Below, piece after piece: positions 16,123 through 23,837 of a stretch of DNA of 64,000 nucleotides. How positions within the stretch are numbered: position 1 is the stretch's first letter; each line of letters starts with the position of its first letter. A program made the translations under genes and the position numbers. Where the stretch lies: NCBI RefSeq assembly GCF_040685555.1, contig NZ_JBFBIK010000016.1:1-64000 (forward strand), written 5' to 3'. The stretch comes from Sphaerisporangium sp040685555. Its GTDB lineage: Bacteria > Actinomycetota > Actinomycetes > Streptosporangiales > Streptosporangiaceae. Under the pieces are notes generated by a model. It was given only the letters and a program-made list of their open reading frames with translations. It had not been told where the DNA came from and ran no database searches.

Positions 16123-17694
16123 ATGCCAGGTGACGGTTACCGCATCCTTCTCGACTGTCGGCGGCGGAGCGAGATCCTTCGCAGCAAGGGCTTCACCTTC
16201 GAACGGATCGTTGATGTCTTCGCGCTCTATCACGACGTCAGCCCGCTCAAGCTGCACCGCTACGCGCATGGTCTGACCGGCGCGGAGGTCGTGGCCGCGT
16301 ACAACGATCTGGATCCCGCCGGTACGGCTGCGCTTCGTGAGTCAAGGCTGTACGTCTTCGAAGCCTGGCCGGAGGGGGAGCGGCGTCCGAGCGCGCGAGC
16401 GTTGGCGATCTTCTCCGTGATCTACCAGACCTCGGCCAGGCGCCTCATCACGGAGCATGCCTACGGCACCTACAGCACGCCTGACCGCGATCTCATCGAC
16501 CGTGCGGACCATCGTCACCTCGAACCCCATAGGGCTCTGCGCGCCTCTGGGTCGGCGGCCCCTCGTGTCAGCATGGAGCCAGAAGCGGTGCGTGTGAGCG
16601 GTACGGCTCAGGTCCCCGCGTCGGTGGACTGCGCCGCTCTGCTTCGCGCCCTCGGGTCCGAGGAGGCCGATGTGAAGCGACGGGATCTGCTGTTCGAGCT
16701 GGCCTTGGCGTTGGGAGGCGCTCCCGCTCTGGTCCTGCTTCGCCATCTGTCCCCGTCCGAGAAGGACCGGCTGACCGCCGTGGTGCGCACCTGCAGCCGT
16801 ATCGACGCCCAGGCAGTCGTCGTGATCGAGAAGCTGACCGCCCGTTGTCGCCTTTTGGACGATGATTTCGGCCCGGGAGCGGTTCTCCCCATCGTCGATT
16901 CACAGCGGGATCTGGTAGCCGACCTTCTTCGTCGTGAAGTCCTGCTGCCGACACTGCGTGAGCGGCTCATCAAGACATACGGAGAGCTCAGCCAGGTCTC
17001 CGGCTACCTCCACCACGATCTCCTGGACTACACGGGAGCACGCCTGAGCTACCAGGACGCGCTGGTGGCAGCTCATCAGACCAGCGATCCCACCCTGATT
17101 ACCTATCTCCACATCCTGCTGAGCCGCATGGCCGCATCCCAGGGACAGATGGGCCATGCACTCGACCACGGCTTCGCCGCCCAAGGATGGGCCCGGAAAA
17201 GTCCCAGTGACCTCGTGAGATCCGTGCAGGCGATGGAGCTCGCGCGCGTACTGGCCCATAACCACGACGTCCGGGACAGCGAGCACGCTCTCGCCCGCTC
17301 GGTCAGGCTGGCTCAGCAGACCCCGGGAGAGGCGGATCCCCCTTATCTGTACTGGTGGACGGCGAGCCAGGTGCAGAGCTGTGCCTCAGACTGCCTGCTC
17401 GGCTGGGGGCGCCTCAACGACGCGATCGCCTCAGCCGAAAAGACACTGGCAGCACGAACAACGCCCAAGCTCCTGCGAGGTCAGACCTTGCTGCAGTACG
17501 CCGACGCGCTCACCCGGAAGCGGGAGGTTTCAGGCGCGGTTGAGAAGATCCGTCAGGCAGCGCGGCTGACCAGCGTGCACAGTTCGGCACGGCTGGTGGA
17601 CTCCGTATGGCAGGCTCGTGCCCGCCTCCAGCCGTGGGCAGGGAACAGGCATGTCAGGGACCTCGACGAGGAGCTTCGTCGACTGGCGCGGTGA
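16123..17694 (+). CDS. HTH transcriptional regulator with TPR-like C-terminus
   Basis: 523 residues. The N-terminal part (RRRSEILRSKGFTFERIVDVFALYHDVSPLKLHRYAHGLT) looks like an XRE-type DNA-binding region. The long C-terminal part, from about 215, is a series of degenerate TPR helices ending RARLQPWAGNRHVRDLDEELRRLAR. This architecture is common among streptomycete regulators of development and antibiotic genes. ATG 16123 has GGAAGGG 8 bases upstream; an in-frame ATG at 16018 would overlap the divergent gene and was rejected. Confidence 0.7.
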   Translation: MPGDGYRILLDCRRRSEILRSKGFTFERIVDVFALYHDVSPLKLHRYAHGLTGAEVVAAYNDLDPAGTAALRESRLYVFEAWPEGERRPSARALAIFSVIYQTSARRLITEHAYGTYSTPDRDLIDRADHRHLEPHRALRASGSAAPRVSMEPEAVRVSGTAQVPASVDCAALLRALGSEEADVKRRDLLFELALALGGAPALVLLRHLSPSEKDRLTAVVRTCSRIDAQAVVVIEKLTARCRLLDDDFGPGAVLPIVDSQRDLVADLLRREVLLPTLRERLIKTYGELSQVSGYLHHDLLDYTGARLSYQDALVAAHQTSDPTLITYLHILLSRMAASQGQMGHALDHGFAAQGWARKSPSDLVRSVQAMELARVLAHNHDVRDSEHALARSVRLAQQTPGEADPPYLYWWTASQVQSCASDCLLGWGRLNDAIASAEKTLAARTTPKLLRGQTLLQYADALTRKREVSGAVEKIRQAARLTSVHSSARLVDSVWQARARLQPWAGNRHVRDLDEELRRLAR

Positions 17695-17699
17695 CCCGG

Positions 17700-18401
17700 T
17701 CAGCGGGCCAGGCGGTCGAGCCATTCGGTGAGCAGGGCGCGTTCGGCGTCGGTCAGGCGGGGGTCGTCGTCCGGGAGGGCGGCCTGGAGCGCCAGGGCGC
17801 GGCTGGCGACGTCGGCCGCGGGGCCGTGCGCGGCGGAGGAGTCGTCCGTGGTGATCGCGCGGAGGACGGCTTCGCGGGTCAGGGCCGACAGCTCCAGGTC
17901 GCGCTTGTCGGGGTCTGTGGCGATGAGGGTGAGGGTGACCCCGACACCGGCGGAGTGGACCATCCTCGCCGCCCGCTCCACGCTCATGCGCAGCCGTCCG
18001 GACCCGGCGATTCGCGAGATCATCCGCTCCAGGATCCTCTCGGCGTCCCTGGCCGCGGCGGACGGCACGCCCGGCCGGGCGTCGCCGTACATCAGCGCGT
18101 AGAAGGCGGGCCGGGACAGGCCGAAGTCGACGTGCAGGTCCCACCCCCTGCGCAGGTCGGCGACAGGGTCGCCGGTCTCGCCCAGCCGGTGCTTGCTCGC
18201 GAGGTACTCCTCGAAGCCGTACGCGGCGACGGCGCCCAGCAGCCCCTCCTTGTCACCGAACAGCCGGTACAGCGTCGGGGCCTGGACCCCGGCCGCGGCG
18301 CTGACCGCGCGCGTGGAGACCGCCTCCCTGCCTCCCCCGGCCAGCAGGCCGGCCGCGGCGCGGAGCACACGGTCCCTGGTACTGAGCGCGTCGATGGACA
18401 T
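17700..18401 (-). CDS. TetR family transcriptional regulator
   Basis: 233 residues. The N-terminal HTH (about 8-55) reads TRDRVLRAAAGLLAGGGREAVSTRAVSAAAGVQAPTLYRLFGDKEGLLGAV, typical of TetR repressors. The C-terminal ligand domain includes DLHVDFGLSRPAFYALMYGDARPG and ends TEWLDRLAR. It starts at ATG 18401. It is divergent from the aldo-keto reductase gene at 18514, so it probably represses that gene and itself from sites in the shared 112-bp gap. Confidence 0.88.
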   Translation of the reverse strand: MSIDALSTRDRVLRAAAGLLAGGGREAVSTRAVSAAAGVQAPTLYRLFGDKEGLLGAVAAYGFEEYLASKHRLGETGDPVADLRRGWDLHVDFGLSRPAFYALMYGDARPGVPSAAARDAERILERMISRIAGSGRLRMSVERAARMVHSAGVGVTLTLIATDPDKRDLELSALTREAVLRAITTDDSSAAHGPAADVASRALALQAALPDDDPRLTDAERALLTEWLDRLAR

Positions 18402-18409
18402 GTAATCAA

Positions 18410-18467
18410 CGCTAACAGATCCGAGGTAGCGCGTATACGTTAGCGGTGATACCTTAAGCTCGTTAGC
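18410..18467 (+). promoter_or_regulatory. Candidate TetR operators in the divergent gap
   Basis: CGCTAAC (18410-18416) and its inverse GTTAGCG (18439-18445) face each other around GTATAC. A third copy, GTTAGC, lies at 18462-18467. The repeats sit between the regulator and the reductase, where a TetR operator is expected. Assignment is by position and symmetry only. Confidence 0.5.
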
Positions 18468-18513
18468 AACGATGCCCACCGGTATCGGCACGCTGGAAGA
18501 TTGGACGAACGCC

Positions 18514-19509
18514 ATGCGCACCCGCACTCTCGGCAGCACCGGCCCCACCGTCTCCGCACTGGGGCTCGGCCTGATGGGCATGTCCGACCTGTACGGGCCG
18601 GCCGACGAAGCCGAGTCGATCGCGACCGTCCACGCCGCGCTGGACGCCGGCGTCACCCTGATGGACACCGGCGACTTCTACGGCATGGGCCACAACGAGC
18701 TGCTCCTTCGCGACGCGCTGGCCGGCAGGGCGCGCGAGCGGGCCGTCATCAGCGTCAAGTTCGGCGCCCTGCGCGACCCGGACGGCGGCTGGGGCGGCTA
18801 CGACGGCCGCCCGCAGGCGGTCAGGAACTTCCTCGCCTACACCCTGCGCAGGCTCGGCACCGACCACGTCGACATCTACCGTCCGGCCCGGCTGGACCCC
18901 GCGGTCCCCATCGAGGAGACGGTGGGCGCCATCGCCGAGCTGGTCAAGGCCGGGCACGTCCGCCACATCGGCCTGTCCGAGGTCGGCGCCGAGACGCTGC
19001 GGCGGGCCCACGCCGTGCACCCCATCTCCGACCTGCAGATCGAGTACTCCCTGCTGTCGCGGGGCATCGAGCGGGACATCCTGCCGACGGCGCGCGAGCT
19101 CGGCATCGGCGTCACCGCGTACGGCGTGCTGTCGCGCGGTCTGCTCAGCGGGCACTGGAGCCCGGAGCGCGAGCTGACCTCACATGACTTCCGCAGCTTC
19201 AGCCCCCGCTTCCAGCCGGAGAACGTCCAGCACAACCTCGACCTGGTCGAGGCGTTGCGCCGCATCGCCGAGGCGAGGGGCGCGACCGTGGCCCAGCTCG
19301 CCATCGCCTGGGTCGCCGCCCAGGGCGAGGACATCGTGCCCCTGGTCGGCGCCCGCCGCCGCGACCGCCTGGCGGAGTCCCTGACCGCCGAGGGCCTCGA
19401 ACTGAGCGCCGAGGAGCTGGCGGCCATCGAGCGGGCGGTGCCCGCAGGCGCGGCGGCAGGCACCAGGTACGCCGCCCCTGCCATGAGTCACCTCGACAGC
19501 GAGTCCTAA
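18514..19509 (+). CDS. Aldo/keto reductase
   Basis: 331 residues, an (alpha/beta)8-barrel NADPH-dependent oxidoreductase. The opening MRTRTLGSTGPTVSALGLGLMGMS, the catalytic Asp and Tyr in LMDTGDFYGMGHNE (about 49-60), Lys in VISVKFGA and the late IVPLVGARRRDRLAESL identify the family. The usual QHR/QHW histidine motif is replaced by IYRPARLDP, a variant seen in one actinobacterial subgroup, so carbonyl-reductase activity may be altered. It is divergent from a TetR gene; the substrate is not evident. Confidence 0.9.
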   Translation: MRTRTLGSTGPTVSALGLGLMGMSDLYGPADEAESIATVHAALDAGVTLMDTGDFYGMGHNELLLRDALAGRARERAVISVKFGALRDPDGGWGGYDGRPQAVRNFLAYTLRRLGTDHVDIYRPARLDPAVPIEETVGAIAELVKAGHVRHIGLSEVGAETLRRAHAVHPISDLQIEYSLLSRGIERDILPTARELGIGVTAYGVLSRGLLSGHWSPERELTSHDFRSFSPRFQPENVQHNLDLVEALRRIAEARGATVAQLAIAWVAAQGEDIVPLVGARRRDRLAESLTAEGLELSAEELAAIERAVPAGAAAGTRYAAPAMSHLDSES

Positions 19510-20114
19510 CCTCCTGGTCGCCGCGCGTCGTACAGGAGGATTCCCTCGCCCAGCTTGACGTGGAACGGCAGGGAGAGCGGCGCCCTGTTCTGCGCCACGG
19601 GAAAGCCGCGCACGCTCCACGTGATGCTCGCCGCGCAGTCGCCCGCACCCAGGCTGATGAGACGGCCGTCGCGGACACTCGCCTGCATCAGCGTGATGTC
19701 GAAGGCCAGCTCGATGCCGAAGTCGACCCGGGTGACCCGATGGCCGTCCACGTACACGTCGGCGTACGGGGCGTGCCTGGAGGTGATCTTGTGCTCGGCC
19801 AGACGGACCACCTCGGTGCTCCCGGGTTGTTCGACCGTCTTGCGGGCGGCGATCCGCAGGTCGCGGTATCGCTGCCATCCGCCGAGCAGGACCGCGCCCA
19901 GGTCCAGCCCTCGCAGCAACTCGCCGCCGGCCTCGGCCACCTTGCCGTTGAGTGCGCTGTTGAAGACGGAGTCCGCTCTCCGGGCTCCCTCGCCGACGGC
20001 TTCGAGCATGCGCCGCGCGTCGAGCGCCTCGGACAGGGCCGTCACCGCGTTCTCCGGGTTCGCGAAGAGCAGGAGGTCGGCCGTGCTCGGCTTGGTCTCG
20101 ATGAGGACTGTCAC
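19506..20114 (-). CDS. Conserved hypothetical protein (202 aa)
   Basis: I do not recognise a family. The protein begins with a strand-helix segment VTVLIETKPSTADLLLFANPENAVTALSEAL, has a mid-region helix with ARKTVEQPGSTEVVRLAEHKIT, and ends with strands YADVYVDGHRVTRVDFGIELAFDITLM and FPVAQNRAPLSLPFHVKLGEGI. It has no signal peptide or membrane segment. GTG 20114 overlaps the stop of the upstream PASTA gene (GTGA), so the two are coupled and probably work together. Its stop overlaps that of the convergent reductase by 3 bp. Confidence 0.65.
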   Translation of the reverse strand: MTVLIETKPSTADLLLFANPENAVTALSEALDARRMLEAVGEGARRADSVFNSALNGKVAEAGGELLRGLDLGAVLLGGWQRYRDLRIAARKTVEQPGSTEVVRLAEHKITSRHAPYADVYVDGHRVTRVDFGIELAFDITLMQASVRDGRLISLGAGDCAASITWSVRGFPVAQNRAPLSLPFHVKLGEGILLYDARRPGG

Positions 20115-21181
20115 GGTACGACCTCTCTCAGTTCCTGGCGGCCGGGATCCGGGTACGCCTCGACCCATATGTCCGGCAAGCCAACAGACGGGGTGGACGG
20201 GGCCAGATGGAGCTCCACGTCGGGTGCGGGGTCCGGGTAGGCGACACAGTGGATCGAACCCCCCCGCCGAGGTGCCTTGCGGCGTTGAGGGGCCTTGCGG
20301 CGTCTCTTGGCACGGACGAGAGACACGAGGCCGAGCGACAGCGCCGCGAGCACCGCCAAGGCAAGGGCCACCGGAACCAGCTCCGAACCGGCTCCGGCTT
20401 CGGTGGTCGAGCCGTCCGTGGGGCCGGTCTCGCCGCCTTCCCCGTCCGGTTTCGGCGCTCTCGTCAGCCATACCGTCACCGTGGTGAGCTTGGCGACCTC
20501 GGCGCCGGCCGCGGGATCCTGCCGGCTGATCTTCCCTGTTAGCGGCGAGCCAGGAGCCAGGCGTATCAGCAGGCCCGCCTTGGTGAGCCGCTGTTCGGCC
20601 TTCGTCGGGTCGAGGCCTTCCAGCTTCGGCACCTTCACCAGAGATGGCCGCGGGCTGACGGGTGGGGGCGACGGGGGGCTGACCTCGGGAGTGGGGGTGC
20701 GCGGGGGGACCAGATCGAAGCGGATGGGAGAGTCGTAGCGTACGAGGTCGCCGGCGGGTGGGTTCTGGTCCGTGACCGTCCAGTCCGCGCCCGCGTCCCC
20801 CGGCTGGGGGTCCGCGCCGAATCTGGAGTCGGCGAGGGCGGTCTCGGCGTCGTCACGGGGAAGGCCCTTGAGATCCGGGACCTTCGTTCCGAGCTCAAGC
20901 GTGATCGTGTAGTTCTGGTAGGGGTAGTCGGTGGTGCACTCGCTGATCCGGTAACCGACGACGTAGGACGGCAACTCCGACGGGTAGTCCTCAGGAGCGA
21001 CCTGGATCCTGATCTCGTTCTTGGGCAGGTCCGTGAGCATCAGTCTCGCCTGTTCGAGAGGTTGACCCTGTAAGCCGTCGGGCGCCACGCACCGGTTGAT
21101 CCCGTCGGGCACGGGGACCGGTGGCGCCGGGCTCATTAACAGCGTCGAAGACAGGGCGAAGTGCGAGAAGCGGCGGAACAT
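20111..21181 (-). CDS. PASTA-domain membrane protein
   Basis: 356 residues. A hydrophobic N-terminus (MFRRFSHFALSSTLLM) may be a signal anchor. Two or three PASTA modules follow: one around VPDLKGLPRDDAETALADSRF with WTVTDQNPPAGDLV, and another at VKVPKLEGLDPTKAEQRLTKAGL with ISRQDPAAGAEVAKLTTVTVWL. A Pro-rich linker separates them. After about 250 there is a membrane segment (VPVALALAVLAALSLGLVSLV) and a basic cytoplasmic tail, so PASTA domains would face outside. PASTA modules bind peptidoglycan fragments. There is no kinase domain. An upstream in-frame TTG was rejected. Confidence 0.78.
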   Translation of the reverse strand: MFRRFSHFALSSTLLMSPAPPVPVPDGINRCVAPDGLQGQPLEQARLMLTDLPKNEIRIQVAPEDYPSELPSYVVGYRISECTTDYPYQNYTITLELGTKVPDLKGLPRDDAETALADSRFGADPQPGDAGADWTVTDQNPPAGDLVRYDSPIRFDLVPPRTPTPEVSPPSPPPVSPRPSLVKVPKLEGLDPTKAEQRLTKAGLLIRLAPGSPLTGKISRQDPAAGAEVAKLTTVTVWLTRAPKPDGEGGETGPTDGSTTEAGAGSELVPVALALAVLAALSLGLVSLVRAKRRRKAPQRRKAPRRGGSIHCVAYPDPAPDVELHLAPSTPSVGLPDIWVEAYPDPGRQELREVVP

Positions 21182-21389
21182 CGTCGACTCCTCAGAGTCC
21201 GTTCGGCACCTCTGGTGAGTCGCACTGTAGGAACACCGCGCGCTCCCGGCATGAGTAACCCCATACTCATCCAGGAAGGGAACGCGGTCTATGGGGAATT
21301 CCCCAGCCCTCCCGACAATCGCCGCCAGGACCGCTTGTGGCCGGGAACCCCGTTGTTCCCGGATCAAGGAGCCTCAGCGACTCACCGGG

Positions 21390-22946
21390 TCAGCGCCCGG
21401 CGGCGCTGGAGATGAGGGCGCGGGGGTCGGCCGCGCCGGCCAGCACCCCGTCCGGCCGTACGTCGATGAGGTGCGCGTACCCGAACGCCCCGCCGTACGG
21501 CAGCCCCTGGACGAGGTGGCCGCGCTCCTGGAGCCCCTCGGACCACGGCGCGCCCTGCTCGACGTCCAGGGACGCCTCGTCGGGCTCGCTCCAGGCGTCG
21601 AAGCCGGTGAGCCCGGGGCCGACCCGCCACCGGGGCGCGCCGATCGCCTCGCCGGGCGACTCGCCCGAGGCCAGCAGGCGGGCGACCACCTGCAGCAGGA
21701 TCTGCGGCTGGGAGTCCCCTCCCATCGTTCCCAGCACCGCGCGCAGCGATCCGTCGGGCCGGGTCACCAGGGCGGGGGCGAGGGTGTGCGGCGGGCGGCG
21801 GCCCGGCCCGTACTCGGCCGGGTGGCCGGAGACGAGCGAGAAGCCGATGCCCCGGTTGTGCAGGTTGATGCCCGTCGCCGGTTCGAACAGCATGCTGCCG
21901 AACCCCGCGGCGTTCGACTGGATGAGCGACACGCCCATCCCCTCGGAGTCGACCGCGCACAGGTACGTCGTGTCGCCGGAGGAGGTCAGGTCGCGGAGCC
22001 GGGCCCTGCGTGACGGATCGATCGCCGCCCGCCGCTCGCCGGCGGAGGCGAGCACGTCGTCGACCGGGGCCCCGTCGAACAGGACGTCCGGACGGTCGTG
22101 CCCGGCGGCCCTCGCGGCCTCGGCCAGCAGGTGCGCCCAGAGCGGGTCGGACGGATCGCGGGGCAGGTCCAGCCCGTCGGCGATGGCCAGCGCCAGCAGC
22201 AGCAGGTAGCCCTGGGAGTTCGGCGGGATGGTCCACACGTCGTGGCCGAAGGCGCGGGCCCGGAGCGGCTCCACCCAGTCGGCGTTCACGCGCGCCAGGT
22301 CGGCCTCGGAGTACTCGCCGTCGCTCGAACCTCCCGCCGCGGCGTCGCGGCCGAGCGCGAGCAGGCCCTTGCCGAACTCGCCGAGGTAGAAGCCGTCACG
22401 TCCCTCGATGGCGAGCGCCTCCAGGGTGCGGGCGACGCCCGGCCGGCGGATGAGGTCGCCGGGAGCGAGCGCGGCGTCCACTCCGGGCAGCACCGCGGCG
22501 GCCGGGGCCAGCAGCGGGGAGGCGGGGAATCCCTCGTCGGCGTACCGGATGGCGGGCGCGAACAGCTCCGCGAGCGGCAGCCGTCCGTACCCCGCGTGCA
22601 AAGCCAGCCAGCCGTCTGCGCAGCCGGGCACCGGCACCGACCGGATGTCCCGCTGGAACGGCATGCGGTCGTGCCCCTCGGCGCGCAGCCGGTCAGGGTC
22701 AGCGCCGGAGCCTGACCGCCCGGAGGCGTTCAGCGCGCGCGGCGATCCGCCGCCCTGGTGGACCAGGGCGAACAGGTCGCCCCCGAGACCGCACGCGTGC
22801 GGAGCCGTGACCGCCAGCACGGCGTTGGCGGCGATCGCCGCGTCGGCCGCCGAGCCTCCCTGGTCCAGCATGGCCAACCCGGCCGTGGAGGCCAGGTGGT
22901 CGACCGTGCAAACCATGCCGAACCTGGCAAACCTCGTGTACTCCAT
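21390..22946 (-). CDS. Gamma-glutamyltransferase family protein
   Basis: 518 residues, an Ntn hydrolase. The N-terminus has DHLASTAGLAMLDQGGSAADAAIAANAVLAVTAPHACGLGGD, typical of the family. The autocatalytic nucleophile is the Thr in SSGDTTYLCAVD near residue 326, which becomes the N-terminus of the small subunit. The C-terminal LGTMGGDSQPQILLQV is also conserved. No signal peptide is visible, so it is a cytoplasmic-type member, probably acting on glutathione-like amides or other gamma-glutamyl or acyl substrates. Confidence 0.88.
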   Translation of the reverse strand: MEYTRFARFGMVCTVDHLASTAGLAMLDQGGSAADAAIAANAVLAVTAPHACGLGGDLFALVHQGGGSPRALNASGRSGSGADPDRLRAEGHDRMPFQRDIRSVPVPGCADGWLALHAGYGRLPLAELFAPAIRYADEGFPASPLLAPAAAVLPGVDAALAPGDLIRRPGVARTLEALAIEGRDGFYLGEFGKGLLALGRDAAAGGSSDGEYSEADLARVNADWVEPLRARAFGHDVWTIPPNSQGYLLLLALAIADGLDLPRDPSDPLWAHLLAEAARAAGHDRPDVLFDGAPVDDVLASAGERRAAIDPSRRARLRDLTSSGDTTYLCAVDSEGMGVSLIQSNAAGFGSMLFEPATGINLHNRGIGFSLVSGHPAEYGPGRRPPHTLAPALVTRPDGSLRAVLGTMGGDSQPQILLQVVARLLASGESPGEAIGAPRWRVGPGLTGFDAWSEPDEASLDVEQGAPWSEGLQERGHLVQGLPYGGAFGYAHLIDVRPDGVLAGAADPRALISSAAGR

Positions 22947-22999
22947 GGCGAAACCTTACGACGGCCCCGCCCGCGCGAGACGCGGGCGGGGGGAAGAGC

Positions 23000-23761
23000 T
23001 CAGTGCCGGTGGGTGGCGTCGGCGTGGCTCGGGTCGGCCGGGTGCTCGAAGCCCGGCCACAGCCGCACCTTCTCGGCGTACCGCCGCTCCAGCCAGCCGG
23101 CGAAGGCCCGCTCGACCGCGACCGAGGTCAGCTCGGAGGCGATGGTGTCCCGGATCGCCTCGTACGGCAGCGGGCCTCCCGGCTCGACGGTGTCCACCCG
23201 CACGGTCCACGGCCCGCCGGGACCCTCCACGGGCCCGACGACCTCTCCCTCCCGGGCGGAGAAGACGGCCGTCTCCAGCGGTCCGGGCAGCTCGCCGCGC
23301 CGCACGCGGCCAAGGGACGCTCCCCCGGCCCGGCTCACGTGGCGCGTCTCATGGCGGGTGAACCGATCGGGGTTGCGGTCGTAGTACGCGCGCACCTCTT
23401 CCTCCGGGACGCGCACCCCGGCCGTCACCACGGCGCGCAGCTCACGCGCCAGCGGCATCGACACCGTCACGGCCGCGACCACGCCGCCCGTACGCAGCGC
23501 GGCGGGCAGGGTCAGCGGGCCGGGCCGTGGCCGGTCCTCCACCGCGACGAGGCCGAGCGCGGCGGCCTCCTCCTCGACGAGCGCCTCGGTGACCAGCACC
23601 TGGACCAGCCAGCGGCGGAGGTTCCTGCCCTCGGCGCTGCGGGGGTGCGGCAGCCGCGCGGCGAGCGGCCCCGCGCGCAGCTCCGCCTCCCGCGCGTCGA
23701 CGTCGGAGACCGGGACGACCCGCTCCCCCACCTCGGCGGCGACCATGGCCACCCGGCTCAC
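23000..23761 (-). CDS. Parvulin-like (PpiC-type) peptidyl-prolyl isomerase domain protein
   Basis: 253 residues. The N-terminal SurA-like helical part (DVDAREAELRAGPLAARLP, NLRRWLVQVLVTEALVEEEAAALG) precedes a degenerate PpiC domain, with VPEEEVRAYYDRNPDRFTRHETRHVSRA, FSAREGEVVGPVEGPGGPWTVRVD and IASELTSVAVERAFAGWLERR. No signal peptide is seen, unlike secreted SurA proteins. It lies directly downstream of the GH38 gene and probably helps fold or stabilise proteins of that locus; that is inference. GTG 23761 overlaps the stop of a 13-codon mini-ORF created by the 38-bp repeats. Confidence 0.65.
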   Translation of the reverse strand: MSRVAMVAAEVGERVVPVSDVDAREAELRAGPLAARLPHPRSAEGRNLRRWLVQVLVTEALVEEEAAALGLVAVEDRPRPGPLTLPAALRTGGVVAAVTVSMPLARELRAVVTAGVRVPEEEVRAYYDRNPDRFTRHETRHVSRAGGASLGRVRRGELPGPLETAVFSAREGEVVGPVEGPGGPWTVRVDTVEPGGPLPYEAIRDTIASELTSVAVERAFAGWLERRYAEKVRLWPGFEHPADPSHADATHRH

Positions 23762-23799
23762 GGGAACACCTCGGCGGCGACCATGGCGACCGGGCTCAT
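23758..23799 (-). other. 13-codon coupling mini-ORF B (repeat-derived)
   Basis: ATG overlaps the stop of mini-ORF A. It encodes MSPVAMVAAEVFP, and its TGA overlaps the GTG start of the parvulin-like gene. Same origin as mini-ORF A. Confidence 0.45.
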
Positions 23800-23837
23800 G
23801 CCGGCACCTCGGCGGCGACCGTGGCGACCGGGCTCAC
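23796..23837 (-). other. 13-codon coupling mini-ORF A (repeat-derived)
   Basis: It starts with GTG overlapping the GH38 stop (GTGA) and encodes VSPVATVAAEVPA. It ends in a TGA that overlaps the ATG of mini-ORF B. It arises from the 38-bp tandem repeat and may relay ribosomes downstream. Confidence 0.45.

Noticed and set aside
22956..23210. Short minus-strand frame overlapping the end of the parvulin-like gene
   Set aside because: Arg/Gly-rich alternative frame of the real gene, with no ribosome binding site.
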